Shown here in pieces: positions 1 through 11,722 of a stretch of DNA of 64,000 nt. The translations under genes and the position numbers were made by a program. Every line of letters starts with the position of its first letter. Within the stretch, counting starts at the first letter, position 1. The notes below the pieces were generated by a model. That model searched no databases, was not told where the DNA came from, and was given only the letters and a program-made list of their open reading frames with translations. The stretch is from Bryum argenteum (taxonomy: Eukaryota > Streptophyta > Bryopsida > Bryales > Bryaceae): NCBI GenBank assembly GCA_037043015.1, contig CM073322.1, positions 164,101 through 228,100 of the forward strand. The letters are read 5' to 3'.

Positions 1-130
1 AACCGGGGATCGCCACGTTTTCTTTAATCTAGAGCTCAATCCAGGAGCCGGAGCAAGTGTTCAGACGGCTGGGAACGAGCGTCTTCCTGTTGAGGGATCA
101 GGCAGTGTAAAACTTGGCTCAGGAGGTGAA

Positions 131-1893
131 ATGAACATTCGTGATGTTTACTACGTGCCGGGTCTCTTGAAAAATCTCCTCTCAGTAGGGAAGATTGCTG
201 ACAAAGGTTACATTCTTGTCTTTGATCATGCACAATGTCTTGTCTATGATGGACCAACTATCGTTGCACAAGGACAACGAGAGTCAAACACTGGACTTTA
301 CAAATACATTGTAGAGAAGCCACACTTTCCGATTTGTGTTGTACAATCACCAGTTGTGCCGCAGCTGTGGCACAGACGCCTAGGTCACCTTAATCAACAC
401 AACGTTCGTTTCATTGGACAACACCGACTTGCACATGGCATTCCACTCATGCCGGGTTCCGACTTTCCTTGCGAACATTGTATCACAGGCAAGCAGTCAC
501 GAGAGAGGGCTGTGAAACAAAGCTTTAGGAGGTCCACGAAGCCACTAGCTCTACTTCACACATACTTCTGCTGCATGATACGCCGTCAATCACTAGGCGG
601 CTCATTGTACTTCGTGACCTTTACGTACGACTTCTCTAGGTTTACGTGGATGTATTTTTTGAAGCAGAAGTGTGAGACCTTTGAAATCTTCTAATTTTTG
701 AAAACTAAGGTGGAGAAACTGCTCGGGCTTTAGATTCTTGCTCTTCGAAGTGATCGTGGAGGAGAGTTTCTAAGCAACGCCTTCATCCGTTTTTGTGATT
801 CTGAAGGAATAGGACGAGAACTCACACAAGCATACACTCCGCACCAGAACGGGGTTTCGGAATGGAAGAATCGCACCTTGCTTGAAAAAGCTTGGGCCAT
901 GATCTCTGACGCCCGCACTCCACGTTTTCTTTGGTCGGAAGCAGTGAACACTGCAAACTACTTGACGAATCGATCACCAACTCGAGCCATCGGGAGGTTT
1001 CTCCTTACCAGATACTCTTTGGTAAAGTTCCTTCTCTGTCCAATCTCCGCATTTACGGATGCATAGCTCATGTTCATGTTCCTGATGAACTTCGCACTAA
1101 ACTTGAGGACAAGTCAGTCCCTTGCATTTTTGTCGGATATTCTGACAAAACCAAGGAATATCGTTGCTACAATCCGCTGACGCAAAAGATCATCATTAGT
1201 GGAGATGTGAAGTTTGAAGAACATCGTTTCTGGTACTCAGTTCCGCCCGCTAATACTAGATCGAGTGTCTCATTGGAGACCTTCACTCACAACACTGTGG
1301 CAATCAAAGTTCTTGATCCAATGTTTGCCTCGAAATCTATTGAATCTACTGCAAGCACAAATACTTCTGCTCCACCAGTTTTGGTGCAAGACTCAGTTCA
1401 AGCGCCTGTGGATTATGACCCACCCGATCAGCAACATCCACAGTATGATTGTTCTTCAGAGACTCCAGTCGTCACTGCAATTCTCCGTGTCTACACCCAA
1501 AGAAAACCTCAAGCTTCGAGCTCTGTTCCCGATACAACAATTCCCATTCAACACGGTTCAGCAAGTGATTTCGAAGACAACAGAACCGAAGGTGCTTCAT
1601 TCTTACCTTCTCTTTGTCGCTCATCACGTGCGCGCATGCCATCCACATGGTTGCGTCACTATGCGGCCACCGTTTCATTTCCAGATAACATCAATGCAGT
1701 GATCAAATCAAGTGGAGAATCGGTTACTTACCGTCAAGCAGCCTTTGATCCTCTATGGGTCCGTGGCATGGAGAAAGAAATGGAATCTATCCATCGCAAT
1801 CAGACGTGGTCTCTTGTGCCTCTTCCTACAGGATTTCGACCCATCATTCCAAGTGGGTTTTCAAGCTTAAGACTGGAGACAATGGGGCCTTGA
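131..1893 (+). pseudogene. Copia pre-integrase and integrase region (broken)
   Basis: The first piece (131-694) carries the GAG_pre-integrase signature: the DVYYVPGLLKNLLSVGK block, then the HHCC zinc motif as LWHRRLGHLNQHNV followed by FPCEHC. The integrase core continues through FTYDFSRFTWMYFLK, stops at 692, and resumes in other frames with SDRGGEF near 750 (second catalytic Asp) and QNGVSEWKNRTLLEKA near 850-890 (catalytic Glu). The following IYGCIAHVHVPDELRTKLEDKS block is typical copia sequence after the integrase. A region of low complexity (1300-1650) links to RT. At least three frame changes show it is dead. In a living element this enzyme inserts the cDNA copy into host DNA. Confidence 0.85.
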
Positions 1894-2689
1894 CTCACAA
1901 AGCACGTCTTGTTGCGAGAGGAGATGAACAAAATAAAGGAATAGACTATCAAGAGACGTTTGCGCCAGTGGTTCGGTGGACTACCGGTCGTATTCTAGTT
2001 TCGTCAGCCGTACAACAAGACTAGCCTATCATTCACATGGATGTGAAGAGCGCCTTTCTTAATGGAACTCTCTCTGACGAAGTATACATGGCTAACTCCC
2101 AGGGCTTTGTTCAACCCAGACTCGAGTCTAACGTCTGCAAACTTCACCGCAGTCTCTATGGTCTTCGCCAATCACCACGTGCCTGGAATGAGCGCATAGA
2201 CACCTACCTTCATCAGGTAGGCCTCATGGCATCAGTTTCTGATCTCAGTCTTTATTATTTCCAAGAAAATGATCTTGTCTTGGTGCTTGTCATTTATGTT
2301 GATGACGTCATGCTCACTGGGAATCACACTACAAAGATCGAGTGGCTTATCAAGGAGCTTTGTCACACCTTTGACATGACCGTTTTGGGCAAGTTAGCCT
2401 TGTACCTCGGCGTACAGTTTTTATACACCCACTATGAGATTTCTCTATCGCACGAGCGTTACATCCGCAAGGGCTTTAGCGACCTTGGCCTTGACGACTG
2501 CTATGGCACTCCTGTTCCACTTGATGTCGGCATCAAGCTCTGCACCGCCATGGATGCTCTTTCTGTTGATGCCACTTACTACCGCATAACGGTTGGGAAG
2601 CTTTTGCACTTGTAAAACTCTCGGTCAGACATTGCCTTTGCAGTGGGGCTTGTCTCTCGGTTCATGATCGCTCCTCAACAACCTCATCT
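1755..2689 (+). pseudogene. Copia reverse transcriptase (RVT_2), broken
   Basis: The copia RT hallmarks are clear: WVFKLKTGDNGALTHKARLVARG, then DYQETFAPVVRW, MDVKSAFLNGTL, LYGLRQSPRAWNERID and the catalytic YVDDVMLTG near 2295-2320. An in-frame TAG at 2022-2024 separates the first two blocks from the rest, and a further TAA near 2613 ends the second piece. Remains of the region that follows (SRSDIAFAVGLVSRFM) run directly into the CACTA terminus at 2690. In an active element it copies the RNA genome into DNA inside the particle. Confidence 0.88.
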
Positions 2690-2705
2690 CACTACAAGGA
2701 AATGG
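2690..2705 (+). repeat. Left terminal inverted repeat of the large CACTA element
   Basis: CACTACAAGGAAAT at the left edge pairs with the inverse at 17044-17057. Similarity fades after about 14 bases. TCT lies immediately outside. Confidence 0.93.
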
Positions 2706-4845
2706 GTGTTAAAATGACTAATAGTTGACAAAAATTTGTCCTAAATGACAAACGCACAATTCAGCCGCTCCTGGGCTGTCGATTTGGAACTAAATGAAAA
2801 TTTTGACATTTTTTTGTTAATTTTTTGGCAAGTGTCCAACGTGGATCCAGCGTGGATCGAGTGAAAAGGGGTCGTTTTTGAACAGTCATGGATTTACATG
2901 GGTGATTTACTTTGAAGAAGTTTTGTTTAATATAACCTGTGTAATTTTCCGTCATTAATACATCTAGGGATGTAAATACTTAAGCTGAAAACCATTATTA
3001 ACAATCGTAAATTTCAAAATAGTAATTTTCTCTCACACTGTTTCTGAGCACTTTCAAAATACTAAATTAGTCAAGGAAAAATTAGTACTGGTTGCGGATA
3101 TTAATCATTTACAAGTAAATTGGCATGCATCAGTTTAGGGTTGTTAGGGCCACTAATTTACAAACATTATAAATTTACGATTCCTACATAATTATTCTAC
3201 TTATTCTATTTATTGTTAACACCTCAATTTTATATCGAATGACGACAGTACTGGCAATGTCTTAATCACCGAACAATACAGATATGGACCCTCAATTAAG
3301 ACTGTTGAGTCCACCCAATAACGTTCACAACTCCGGTAGGGTTTGATGTTAAGGAATATCTCTATCTCTTCCATATAACAAAATTGGGATGAAAATAAAA
3401 TTGCTGGGATCTATAAATTGTAAGATATAAGGATGCAATCACAACAATCCATAACTGTCTACTTAACGGCTGTAATTCTAAGCTATGCTAACATGAACTG
3501 TTGTACCTTGTACTAAGAACACCTCAAAAAATTACACTTCAACTTACATAAGACTCCATAAGTCCCTGCTTTCTGTGAATCTGATTCTTTGCATCCGGTG
3601 GACTGCACCTTCAAACCTGAGTCCTTCATATGTTCCCTGTCCACGTTTGCAACATTTCAGGGTCGCAAGAAATTGAAAAACAATGATAACATACTTTAAT
3701 TCATATTTCTTTACAAAACAATATCCTAAACCCTACTTTTAACCGTGATTTACATACTGATTAGGAAGTACTGAAATTGTGCTTTAGCAAAATTGAGAGA
3801 TGCAATATCAAAAGTTATTCTTACTTGTGACAGAAGGCAAAAGTAAAAATGGAACTCAGATTGCGGGTGCAGAAGTAACGACCCCCACACGGCTGCAATG
3901 CCCATTCCTCCAACTTATTAAATTGCTGAATTCCTCCACTTAGAAAATGCCTCCTTGCCTCCTTTGTCAAATACAAATGAGTAGCCTTAGTCTATAGCTT
4001 ACATGCAACGTGTTACATAATTGAACGCTCCTCTGACCAGGAAAGTTTAAGTGCCACATTCGAAAAATTGTTGTGAACTAAACATATTACTACTACTTTT
4101 AGAGTGTCATCTGTAGCGTGAAATTGTGTACATGACTTGTTCATGTAATCCACTTACTGATGTACAAGGCTTGAGTGTGACCTCTACAAAGGTGGCTCTG
4201 CACTACAAAAATAGACATAAAGTCAGCATTTGATAACGCCAAACTAATCATTTTCAAAGCACATCCTCTCCCTTAAGCATTCGGGAAAAATGTCCATCTT
4301 TAGTCAGTATCTACAAAAATTGATGGGCACACGATGAAAGCATGGGAGAAATAAGGGGACCTTTAATGACGTTTAAGCACCAGAATATTATCTACGAATT
4401 TCAGAAAGGTTTACATCATAGAATTATCACCCTCTACAGACAAAACATCTCCATTGTGATTGTGCTATGAAAAACTCATATCTCAATGTCTCACCTTTCA
4501 ATATCCGCTCTGGTCCGAACCAGTCCGAGATGATCCTGATGTGGAGTACTCTGAAAGTGTTGCCTCTTCCTCTGAACTTGTCTGTTGGTCGCTGTCAATA
4601 TATTCCTCTGCATGAGGTCTTTGACGTACGTTTCTGTCCTGCTCGGCCTCGTTTTCTGCTGCTGTTCTCCTACGACATGTTGCTCCGTTGTTTAGCCGGC
4701 GATCTTCATTTACTAGGTCATGTTCGCTTTCTGAATTTTCTTCTTCCAGCTCTCTTTCGAGTCCTCTGGCTCCACCACGCCTACCACGTCTATCACCTCG
4801 ACCACGTGCATGCCCCCCCCTGCTGCCTCGTCTCGCCCTGTTTGT
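2706..4845. other. Left subterminal, non-coding part of the CACTA element
   Basis: This is AT-rich sequence with no ORF that resembles a known protein. Short motifs such as TTGTCA/TGACAA recur near the end, as expected for subterminal binding sites in this class, but I did not define a clean repeat unit. Nothing else could be recognised. Confidence 0.5.
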
Positions 4846-5643
4846 TCAAATGACTGGTTCCAAAATTACATCCTCCCCGATTGGAGCCGGTTCGACTTCT
4901 TGCTCCCCAACTTCTCTTTCCGGGCGTAGTCCTTCAAAATCCTCATCTTGACCCATCTGGAATAATTCAGGGTCTTCGTCATCTTCATTACTGGGTAGGA
5001 TACGTCTCCCTCGCACCTCCTTTCGCAGCACTACCCTCCATCCTGGGGACTCTCGAGCTGCTGAAAAGAAAACTTGCTCACAATGTCTCGGGAAGGCGAA
5101 ACTGTCTCGGCAAATTGTACCAAATCTTCTATCATAGTTCGCTAAAGTGAAACCCCACCGATCTCGTTTTATGGTGGCATTTCCACCAACATAGTTTGCC
5201 TTCACAAAATCACACACTAACACTACAAGACAATGGCGCCTATAATTCAATTCCAAAATCTCCTCAATGTGGCCTACATATTCGACATCCGCATTTACTT
5301 GGTTATTGTCTCTCCTACCGTTCCTACAAACCTGCTTGAACGTAGCAGCGACACCACTGTCACACGTTTTAAGAGGTCGTTTGGAGCTTAGCACTCGGTA
5401 ATGGTTGCCAAAGGCGTACATAGACTTATAAGCTGCAGCAACATTCAACGGTTCCCGAGCTATGTCGACAACTCTTAAATCTATGATAGCCCCTACTTGT
5501 TGATCACGTCTCACTTCTTCATGAACCCATTGCGCAAAGTCAGGAATTGCGGATAGTTCTCGAGGGTACGCAAACCTGGTTCTTCTTCCACGTCGACGTT
5601 GTTCTCGCCGATATCTGTCTCGTTCTTCATCTCGCTGTGCCAC
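4846..5643 (-). CDS. C-terminal Tnp2 exon with DUF4216-like domain
   Basis: This open frame of about 265 residues ends the minus-strand transposase gene. The middle carries a DUF4216-type block: GHIEEILELNYRRHCLVVLV, followed by CDFVKANYVGGNATIKRDRWGF and TLANYDRR, a pattern found in C-terminal parts of plant Tnp2 proteins, where a short segment precedes a nucleic-acid-associated region. The N-terminus is arginine-rich and the C-terminus is strongly acidic (DEDDEDPELF region). The true 5' splice acceptor is not certain; the frame opens upstream of the ATG at 5643. It is intact as an exon, but the gene upstream is damaged. Confidence 0.75.
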   Translation of the reverse strand: MAQRDEERDRYRREQRRRGRRTRFAYPRELSAIPDFAQWVHEEVRRDQQVGAIIDLRVVDIAREPLNVAAAYKSMYAFGNHYRVLSSKRPLKTCDSGVAATFKQVCRNGRRDNNQVNADVEYVGHIEEILELNYRRHCLVVLVCDFVKANYVGGNATIKRDRWGFTLANYDRRFGTICRDSFAFPRHCEQVFFSAARESPGWRVVLRKEVRGRRILPSNEDDEDPELFQMGQDEDFEGLRPEREVGEQEVEPAPIGEDVILEPVI

Positions 5644-6259
5644 AGCTTCTTCATATCTCCTGCGCAGTATAATTCATTTAATCAATCATGTATTAGTAAG
5701 AATATTAAACTAACGAGTACCAGTTGACACTCGAATAGTACTCTGTATACAAACAGGGAAAAAAAAAATAACATAAAGCCTAATCTAAGTTTTTACCACA
5801 GACTTGCAACACATCACACCTTTTGATACTATAACTATTTTGTCTATGAACCCGCATTCCAATTACAATTGTAGTACGACATCAGCATCTGCAATTTCAT
5901 GCTTTTCTAAATCGAAAATGACTTATGCTTTCCACTTCACATATATAGGTGTTGTTTCTGAGCACCAACACTAAGCCTATAAAATCGAAACTACTTCACC
6001 AGAAGCTCAACCATGGAAGTCTTTAAAAATTGAAAATCCAAATTAGAGAATAGCCATATTATTTGTAGTATTTACAAAAACTTTGTAGAAACGAGAAAAA
6101 CTAAGATCCTGAAATTGTGTCTTTTTAGGGATATAAAGATTATAACACTGAATTGTTAAAACTGTAGCAACATAAATTTTTTTTGTACTTCAATTTGAAC
6201 AACACCAGTGGAAATCCTACGCATACTCATAGTGTAAAACAAATGGTAATGTTTAGGAT

Positions 6260-6700
6260 TTACCTTCTATATGGCTCCATGTGCTCTGTGTTGTCTAACA
6301 CAAACTCATGGATCAATTTCTGAAATTGTGTGCTCATAAGTCGATCTCGGTTGGCACCTTCCAAAATCTCATCGTACATCGCCGGTTCTTCTTTGTCGTC
6401 CCAGGCTCGTTTTGTGGTTGGAGTATATTGCGATAGGTATTCATTCAGGAATCCGATTGATTCTTCTCTAAGATACCCATACGCCATACTACCTTCAGGC
6501 TTAGCCTTGTTCTTCACAAACCCTTTTAGACCTTTCATGTACCGCTCAAACGGGTACATCCACCGTGTCTGTACTGGACCACAAATGAAGAGTTCCTCTA
6601 CGAAATGAATAGGCAAATGCATCATAATTACAAACACCGAAGGTGGTAGCTCCTTTTCTAGAGTGCATACGGTTTCAGCAACCTCTTCTAGCATATAATT
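6260..6700 (-). CDS. Tnp2 exon with DUF4218 domain
   Basis: The translated minus strand matches the DUF4218 module that follows the transposase core in plant CACTA proteins: CTLEKELPPSVFVIMMHLPI, then HFVEELFICGPVQTRWMYPF, ERYMKGLKGFVKNKAKPEGS and MAYGYLREESIGFLNEYL. The order HL..H...E....GP...RWMYP.ER is the family hallmark. It lies between the Transposase_21 exon and the DUF4216 exon, as in intact elements. No stop codon interrupts it. Confidence 0.85.
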   Translation of the reverse strand, partial: NYMLEEVAETVCTLEKELPPSVFVIMMHLPIHFVEELFICGPVQTRWMYPFERYMKGLKGFVKNKAKPEGSMAYGYLREESIGFLNEYLSQYTPTTKRAWDDKEEPAMYDEILEGANRDRLMSTQFQKLIHEFVLDNTEHMEPYRR

Positions 6701-6736
6701 TTTATTTTCTGCATCTACTACTTTTGCACATATTTT

Positions 6737-7159
6737 TCAAAACAACCGACTAACACGCATTATTGCTCCAACTACTTTTCGATGACCAACATTCCTCAAG
6801 CAGAGGGGTATTACCTGTTGGAGCAATATGTGGAAATCGTGCGTCTTCAATCCTCGCAGTTTTCCGTCTGAAATCCTTCGGCTCAATGATCCTACATAAT
6901 TAGAGGGGAATTTCAAATCACGAAGAGTTGTCAGAAATTCTTGTTGATGTAGTTTTGTCAAGACGTATGGTGCATCGGGCTTAAAGTATGATCGACCATC
7001 AGCGTTTCGTTGAAAATGCAAATGTTGTCGAATGCCGCGGGCTCGCATATCTTCTCTTGATTTCACGCCATCTGTTTCACCGAACAGAGTACGAAGCAAA
7101 TTCTCACATACATTTTTCTCACAATGCATAGCGTCCAATATATGCCTTGTTGGAAGTTT
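6737..7159 (-). CDS. Tnp2 exon: C-terminal part of the Transposase_21 domain
   Basis: After a plausible acceptor (TTTTACAG, exon from 7159), the frame reads LPTRHILDAMHCEKNVCENL, the most conserved segment of plant Tnp2 (family form: H.LD.MH.EKNV..N). Next come MRARGIRQHLHFQRN, YVLTKLHQQEFLTTLRDLKF and LRGLKTHDFHILLQQVIPL, again in family order. A frame change separates it from the DUF4218 exon about 40 bases on; this could be a short decay event. Confidence 0.85.
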   Translation of the reverse strand, partial: KLPTRHILDAMHCEKNVCENLLRTLFGETDGVKSREDMRARGIRQHLHFQRNADGRSYFKPDAPYVLTKLHQQEFLTTLRDLKFPSNYVGSLSRRISDGKLRGLKTHDFHILLQQVIPLCLRNVGHRKVVGAIMRVSRLF

Positions 7160-7934
7160 CTGTAAAATACACACATAACTAGCATCAGTATATGAAGGTA
7201 TGGTATGAGATTTCTCTCACGGCAGTACTCTACGTCCTAATCTTACTGAATGTGATGTCAAACCTTGGTATTAGTTTAAGTATGCTACAATCAATGATAT
7301 CTATTGTGGCAAGGTTATAGAAGTTATTATGTAATCATTTCGAGAAGGTTAATTTGGTCCACAACAACATTCTCTGTGCCATTCGGGTTTAACTGTTACA
7401 AAAGAGCTCAACTGTTCACCGAATCTTTCAAGCATTTCTCACGACTGACAAAAGCAAATCATGGTAAGGCAAACTCGTCTAGACCTTGTTACATCCAAGC
7501 AACTTACAAATATGTTTGTTTGTACACCATAAAGGGTAGATTCTAATTACCTGTAGAACAGTCCATTAACGTTAGTACTGTCGTCCAATATAAAGCTCCA
7601 AAAGAACATATATTTCAACCATGTTATGGTTTAGCTGAAAGCAATTTATTCCTTATCACCATAGTACGAAAAACAAATCTCGTAGAAGTAGATTCGTTTT
7701 GGGTTGATTGCTCACCAATAAAGTTAACAGACCTCCCAATCATTCCCGGTTCTAAAACAATAATCGTTTTGAGAATTTCAGTACACAGAACCATTGCAAA
7801 TACAAATCTTTCAATACATATATTTAAATAACAATCTCCAAAGACCAATTACCACTCACAAGTGAAACATACGAATGGCAGCTATTTGAGTTAATCTACT
7901 TAGAAGAAGCTCTTAAATTAAAGATAGAAATTAC
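7160..7934. other. Probable intron of the Tnp2 gene
   Basis: A donor-like GTAATT follows the LPYWE codons near 7935 and an acceptor-like ACAG precedes 7159 on the minus strand. The ORFs inside have no recognisable domain. Confidence 0.55.
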
Positions 7935-9195
7935 CTCCCAGTACGGTAGGCTAAAGAGTATACTAATCCTTTTCACGCCAGCTCGCTTGACAGGATCATG
8001 CTTGGAATTCGGCCGTCCTCCAAGTTCTAAGAATGACGATCTCTATGCTTCTCTTTGTATGATTGTCAATCCAGTCTGCCGACCCGGTGCTTCATCGTGG
8101 TTCGAGCGCCCGTTGAAAGCCGCTCGGGCTTCTCGCCAACGGTGATTTTGACGGAGCCACCTGTGGTTCCCAAGAAAGACAGTCTTGTGTGCATGTGCAG
8201 AATGATCAGCAAATGTTCCTTCGCCACATACTGGGCATCCAGCGTACCCTTTCCCTGTCTGTCCCGATATCAACGTATAAGCAGGAAAGTCATGAATTGT
8301 CCACATCAACATACCGCGCAATTTGAATTGCCGGTTCTCTCCAATGGGTTCAGACATGTCTACCGCATTGACGCCCACCCAAAGCTTCTTCAACTCATGA
8401 ACTAGTGGTTGTAAATAAACATCGATGGTATCTTCAGATGGAGAGCTCGGTCCAGGTATTATCATAGTTAGACAAATAAAAAACCTCTTCGTCACGAGAT
8501 AGGGGGGCAGGTTGTATATAACCAACATAATAGGCCAGATTGAAGTAGATCCTGCTATGTACCTTGACTTCTGGCATCTTGGACAGCGGTCTAAGTTTGC
8601 CTTCTCTTTCCAATATAAGGTTCTACTGCACTCACAACAATGTATGGTCTCGTGTGACAAACCTAATCTTAATAGCAATCGCTTCATTTCGTACGAAGAT
8701 TTGGGGCAATTGTTTTCAACAGGTAAAACATCGTACTTGAGAAAGGTTAATACCTCGTCCAAGCAATGATGACTGACCGAATATAAGGTGCATAATGACA
8801 TGAGTATAATGCTGAATTGTAACCTGCTTGTTTGTGAGCCTCGAAACAAAGGCTCTGCAGCTTCTCGAAGTAGCTCCTCCATTATAAGTGTTCTATCCGG
8901 TTCTTCATCTTCAGATGACAAGTCATTGAAGTCTAGCACTGCATCATCCTCCTCTCTTACTTGGGCGTGAATTTCATCTACCCGAGCAAAATAGTTCTCT
9001 GCCATCTCGTCGAAGTTAATGTCGGTGTTTGGAGGGGCGGCTTCAAATTCCTCACCATCTTCAATGTCTATGAAGACATCCTCCTCTTCCAGATCCCTCG
9101 GTTCTTCTTGGAGCACATCACCATCTTCAGTTGGCAGTACATCATCCTCTCCGTCAGCAGGATATGTATCTTGTACATGCTGTTTTGAAATCCTC
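7935..9195 (-). pseudogene. Tnp2 exon: N-terminal Transposase_21 domain with an internal deletion
   Basis: The exon probably begins after the acceptor TTCATGCAG near 9195. An acidic linker is followed by the Tnp2 core: SYEMKRLLLRLGLSHETIHC, CPRCQKSRY, WPIMLVIYNLPPYLVTKRFF, IPGPSSPSEDTIDVYLQPLV, HELKKLWVGV, TIHDFPAYTLISG, GYAGCPVCGE and FLGNHRWL. The block that normally lies between the CPxC/SRW segment and the WP..L..YNLPP segment (about 80 residues, with the conserved D..N.R.GL..DGFNPF core) is missing: CQKSRY runs almost directly into WPIMLV. After the ORF stop at 8043, an ILFSLPYWE segment near 7935 shows a frameshift. The encoded enzyme should be inactive. Confidence 0.8.
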
Positions 9196-9534
9196 TGCAT
9201 GAAGCATGCAAAACTGTAATGAGTAGGTTTCGTGAAAACTAAGTTGAGTTTGATTATTTTGCACAGAGAAACGACAAGTAGTAGAATTGAATATATAATA
9301 AAGTTTCTTGTCATAGCACGGTTGTGCATAGTTGTGTGTGGTACTACTATTATATTCATAATGCTTTCACAAAATTGGGAGCAGATAGATTTCTAGTTTA
9401 TTTTTCTGTACACAAATAAGTACATGAGTACACAACAAATAATCTTGTAACATATGTATGGTGAGACAAGTAATTGAAGCAAAATTATCTTGATCATAAC
9501 TCACAAGAAGAGGTTGTAAAAGTGTGATGTCGCG

Positions 9535-9702
9535 TCCAAATTTTCGATGATGACTTTGAACAACCTGCGTCAGCTGAGTCCTAAACCCATGGCATTTCTA
9601 GCATCCACACGGGTACCTTGTGATTCCTTGTCTCGCTGCCAAAGCCCTCTCTATATGATATGCCTCGCCAAGTCGTGTTTCTCTCATTTTGTAAACCGCT
9701 GT
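9535..9702 (-). pseudogene. Possible Transpos_assoc-like exon of Tnp2
   Basis: On the minus strand a short exon between an acceptor (CACTACAG) and a donor (GTGAGT) reads RYPCGC, a stop (TAG), then KCHGF and HHRKFGRDI. Spacing of the cysteines resembles the N-terminal Transpos_assoc module of plant Tnp2 proteins. The in-frame TAG would make it a broken copy. This is a weak match. Confidence 0.35.
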
Positions 9703-10310
9703 AGTGCAAGATAAATACTTTAGTACAAAGACAATGATCGATTAGGATTGAAACCCATGATCATGAAACAAGACACAAATACGCCAACCACCACATCATG
9801 TGAACCAAGCATGTGGATACAATGAACTCATTCAACCAGACACAAAATTCAATAGTATGACACAAGCCCATCAAGAAGCTATCTCAAACACTGGTACTCC
9901 AGCACCGAGGAACATTTCTGTGGTTACAGGTCGGGCATTTGATCTGGGCGATCTAACTGTGAAAGGGAAAAATTTAAGGAATAGGAACACAACAACCCGC
10001 TTCTTTCGACTAAAGGCGGGCCGATCGATGACACTGACTAGAAGGTGGTTTTACCTCACCGACGTAAATGAAGGCTCCCTTGTATTTGTGGCCAACGTTG
10101 GTTAATGTTCTTCCTAGTATGTCCAACCCCGATGAAACTGCAATCCCTGTGTATGAGAATTTTTTTTCATGTACCTTAGTCTTCTGCATCTAAGCCACTC
10201 GCATGGAAAAAATTGAAATGCTTGAACCACATCGAAAGATAAACCTATTTCAAAAATAGAAGAATTGGACATTGACAAACAAAAAACAACCGTGTAAAAG
10301 TTAAACTTAC

Positions 10311-10473
10311 CTGGTGGAGTGAGCAAGGCAAAGCCGCCTGTCTCGAGCTCAGTGGAGTAGGGAGAGAACCGTGTTCGCCATAGCTTCCCTGGGTCATCAA
10401 GCTTTGAAAGCTTTTGCTTTTCGAACGACCTCGTTCTCCATGCGGAGTTCAGAAAATGAACAACACCATGCAC
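10311..10473 (-). CDS. Possible first coding exon of the Tnp2 gene
   Basis: An ATG at 10473 opens a frame (MHGVVHFLNSAWRTRSFEKQ) that reaches a good donor, CCACCAG|GTAAGT, near 10311. I recognise no domain. Position upstream of the other minus-strand exons and the strong donor are the only support. Confidence 0.3.
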
Positions 10474-10479
10474 CTGTAA

Positions 10480-11722
10480 TGTATAGCAAAATTCTAATGG
10501 GGCCGTAGAGTATGAGCAGGAGCGCTGGCGAGTTCTCTAGACCGAGGCTCTCTCAGTTAGTTCCAGACGAAGTGCACTCTGAAGTCTGAAGTTGCTATCG
10601 GACACCTCAAAGGAGCACAGTGCGACTCAACGGACGCCACCATTGCGAGCAGCACGCCTGGACCCCTACTGCAGCTGTCAAGGGTGATTTGACATGAGGG
10701 GTACGTAAATGACATGAAATCACCTTTTTGGAGATTTTCATCAACACAAAAGATTGAGTAAATTTTCTAAAATCTAATTGATTTCCTCATAATTGCTTGC
10801 TTTTTGTCATTTGACATCCTTCACTGTGCGTACTAACTTTTGGTGGCTTCTTCATTGCAATTTCTCTGTGTTCACTACATCAACCCCAACCCTATCTATC
10901 TCTAAATTGCTCAGACAACGGAAGATGGAGAAATACTTTAAGGTAAGTGAGATCACTTACCCTCTTTGAGTTGGAATGATTGTAAGTTTTGGCTTGAAAC
11001 AGGTGACACCGCTTGAAGCCCTCGTTCTTTACTTTGTGCACTTATCTCGCAAATGCGTTGCCTTGTCGCGGTTGGTACTATACGACCAATATACTAAAGT
11101 GTCATAAACTCACAGATCGACTTTGCGTACTCCGCAAACGTAAAGTTGAGTTTCACGATGAGGGTTTCAGATTACGAGTTGCACAGGTACAGGACAATAG
11201 TCGATAACGAGGCGCTACTGCAAGAAAGGACCGACGTACAAAACATGTTGTAAGTTACACAGAATTTTACGTTTTTTGACGGGGCTCACAGGAACTCACA
11301 GTAGTTCTGAGATTTGTCATTGTCATCTTCTTTAATCGGGTCAGGTTCTTACTTATTAGAGGCCGCAAAGTTAGTGTGCATGGCGTGATTGGAGTGGCCA
11401 TGCAAGTGCGCACAGCGCAATGCCGTCATTTGCTTCTTTTCCTCGAATTTCGTTGCGTCGTCACCCGCAACTTCTGTAAGTGGAGTCACAAAGGTGACGA
11501 CGTCCTCAATAAACGGGATATTAACAAGGGTTTCATGAGGTTAAAAATTCCAATCTTAACAGAGATTGCTTAAAATAGTTAATATATTGGATGAGTGTTT
11601 AGAACGTTCATGGTCGTTTGAGGCACAAAGTTCGAGGTTTGTTGACTTCCTTCTGAAACGAGCTTGTCATTTTTTTAGTCACCTCACCTGCTTGCCGCTT
11701 CTCACGCAGTCTGTTTTACTTT
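10480..11722. other. Divergent intergenic region and possible first TnpA-like exons
   Basis: This lies between the minus-strand Tnp2 gene and the plus-strand TnpA-like gene, so it probably holds both promoters. A plausible small exon, MEKYFK followed by a GTAAGT donor, lies at 10925-10942. Further short coding-looking stretches near 11100-11260 and 11370-11480 have no recognisable domain. Confidence 0.4.
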
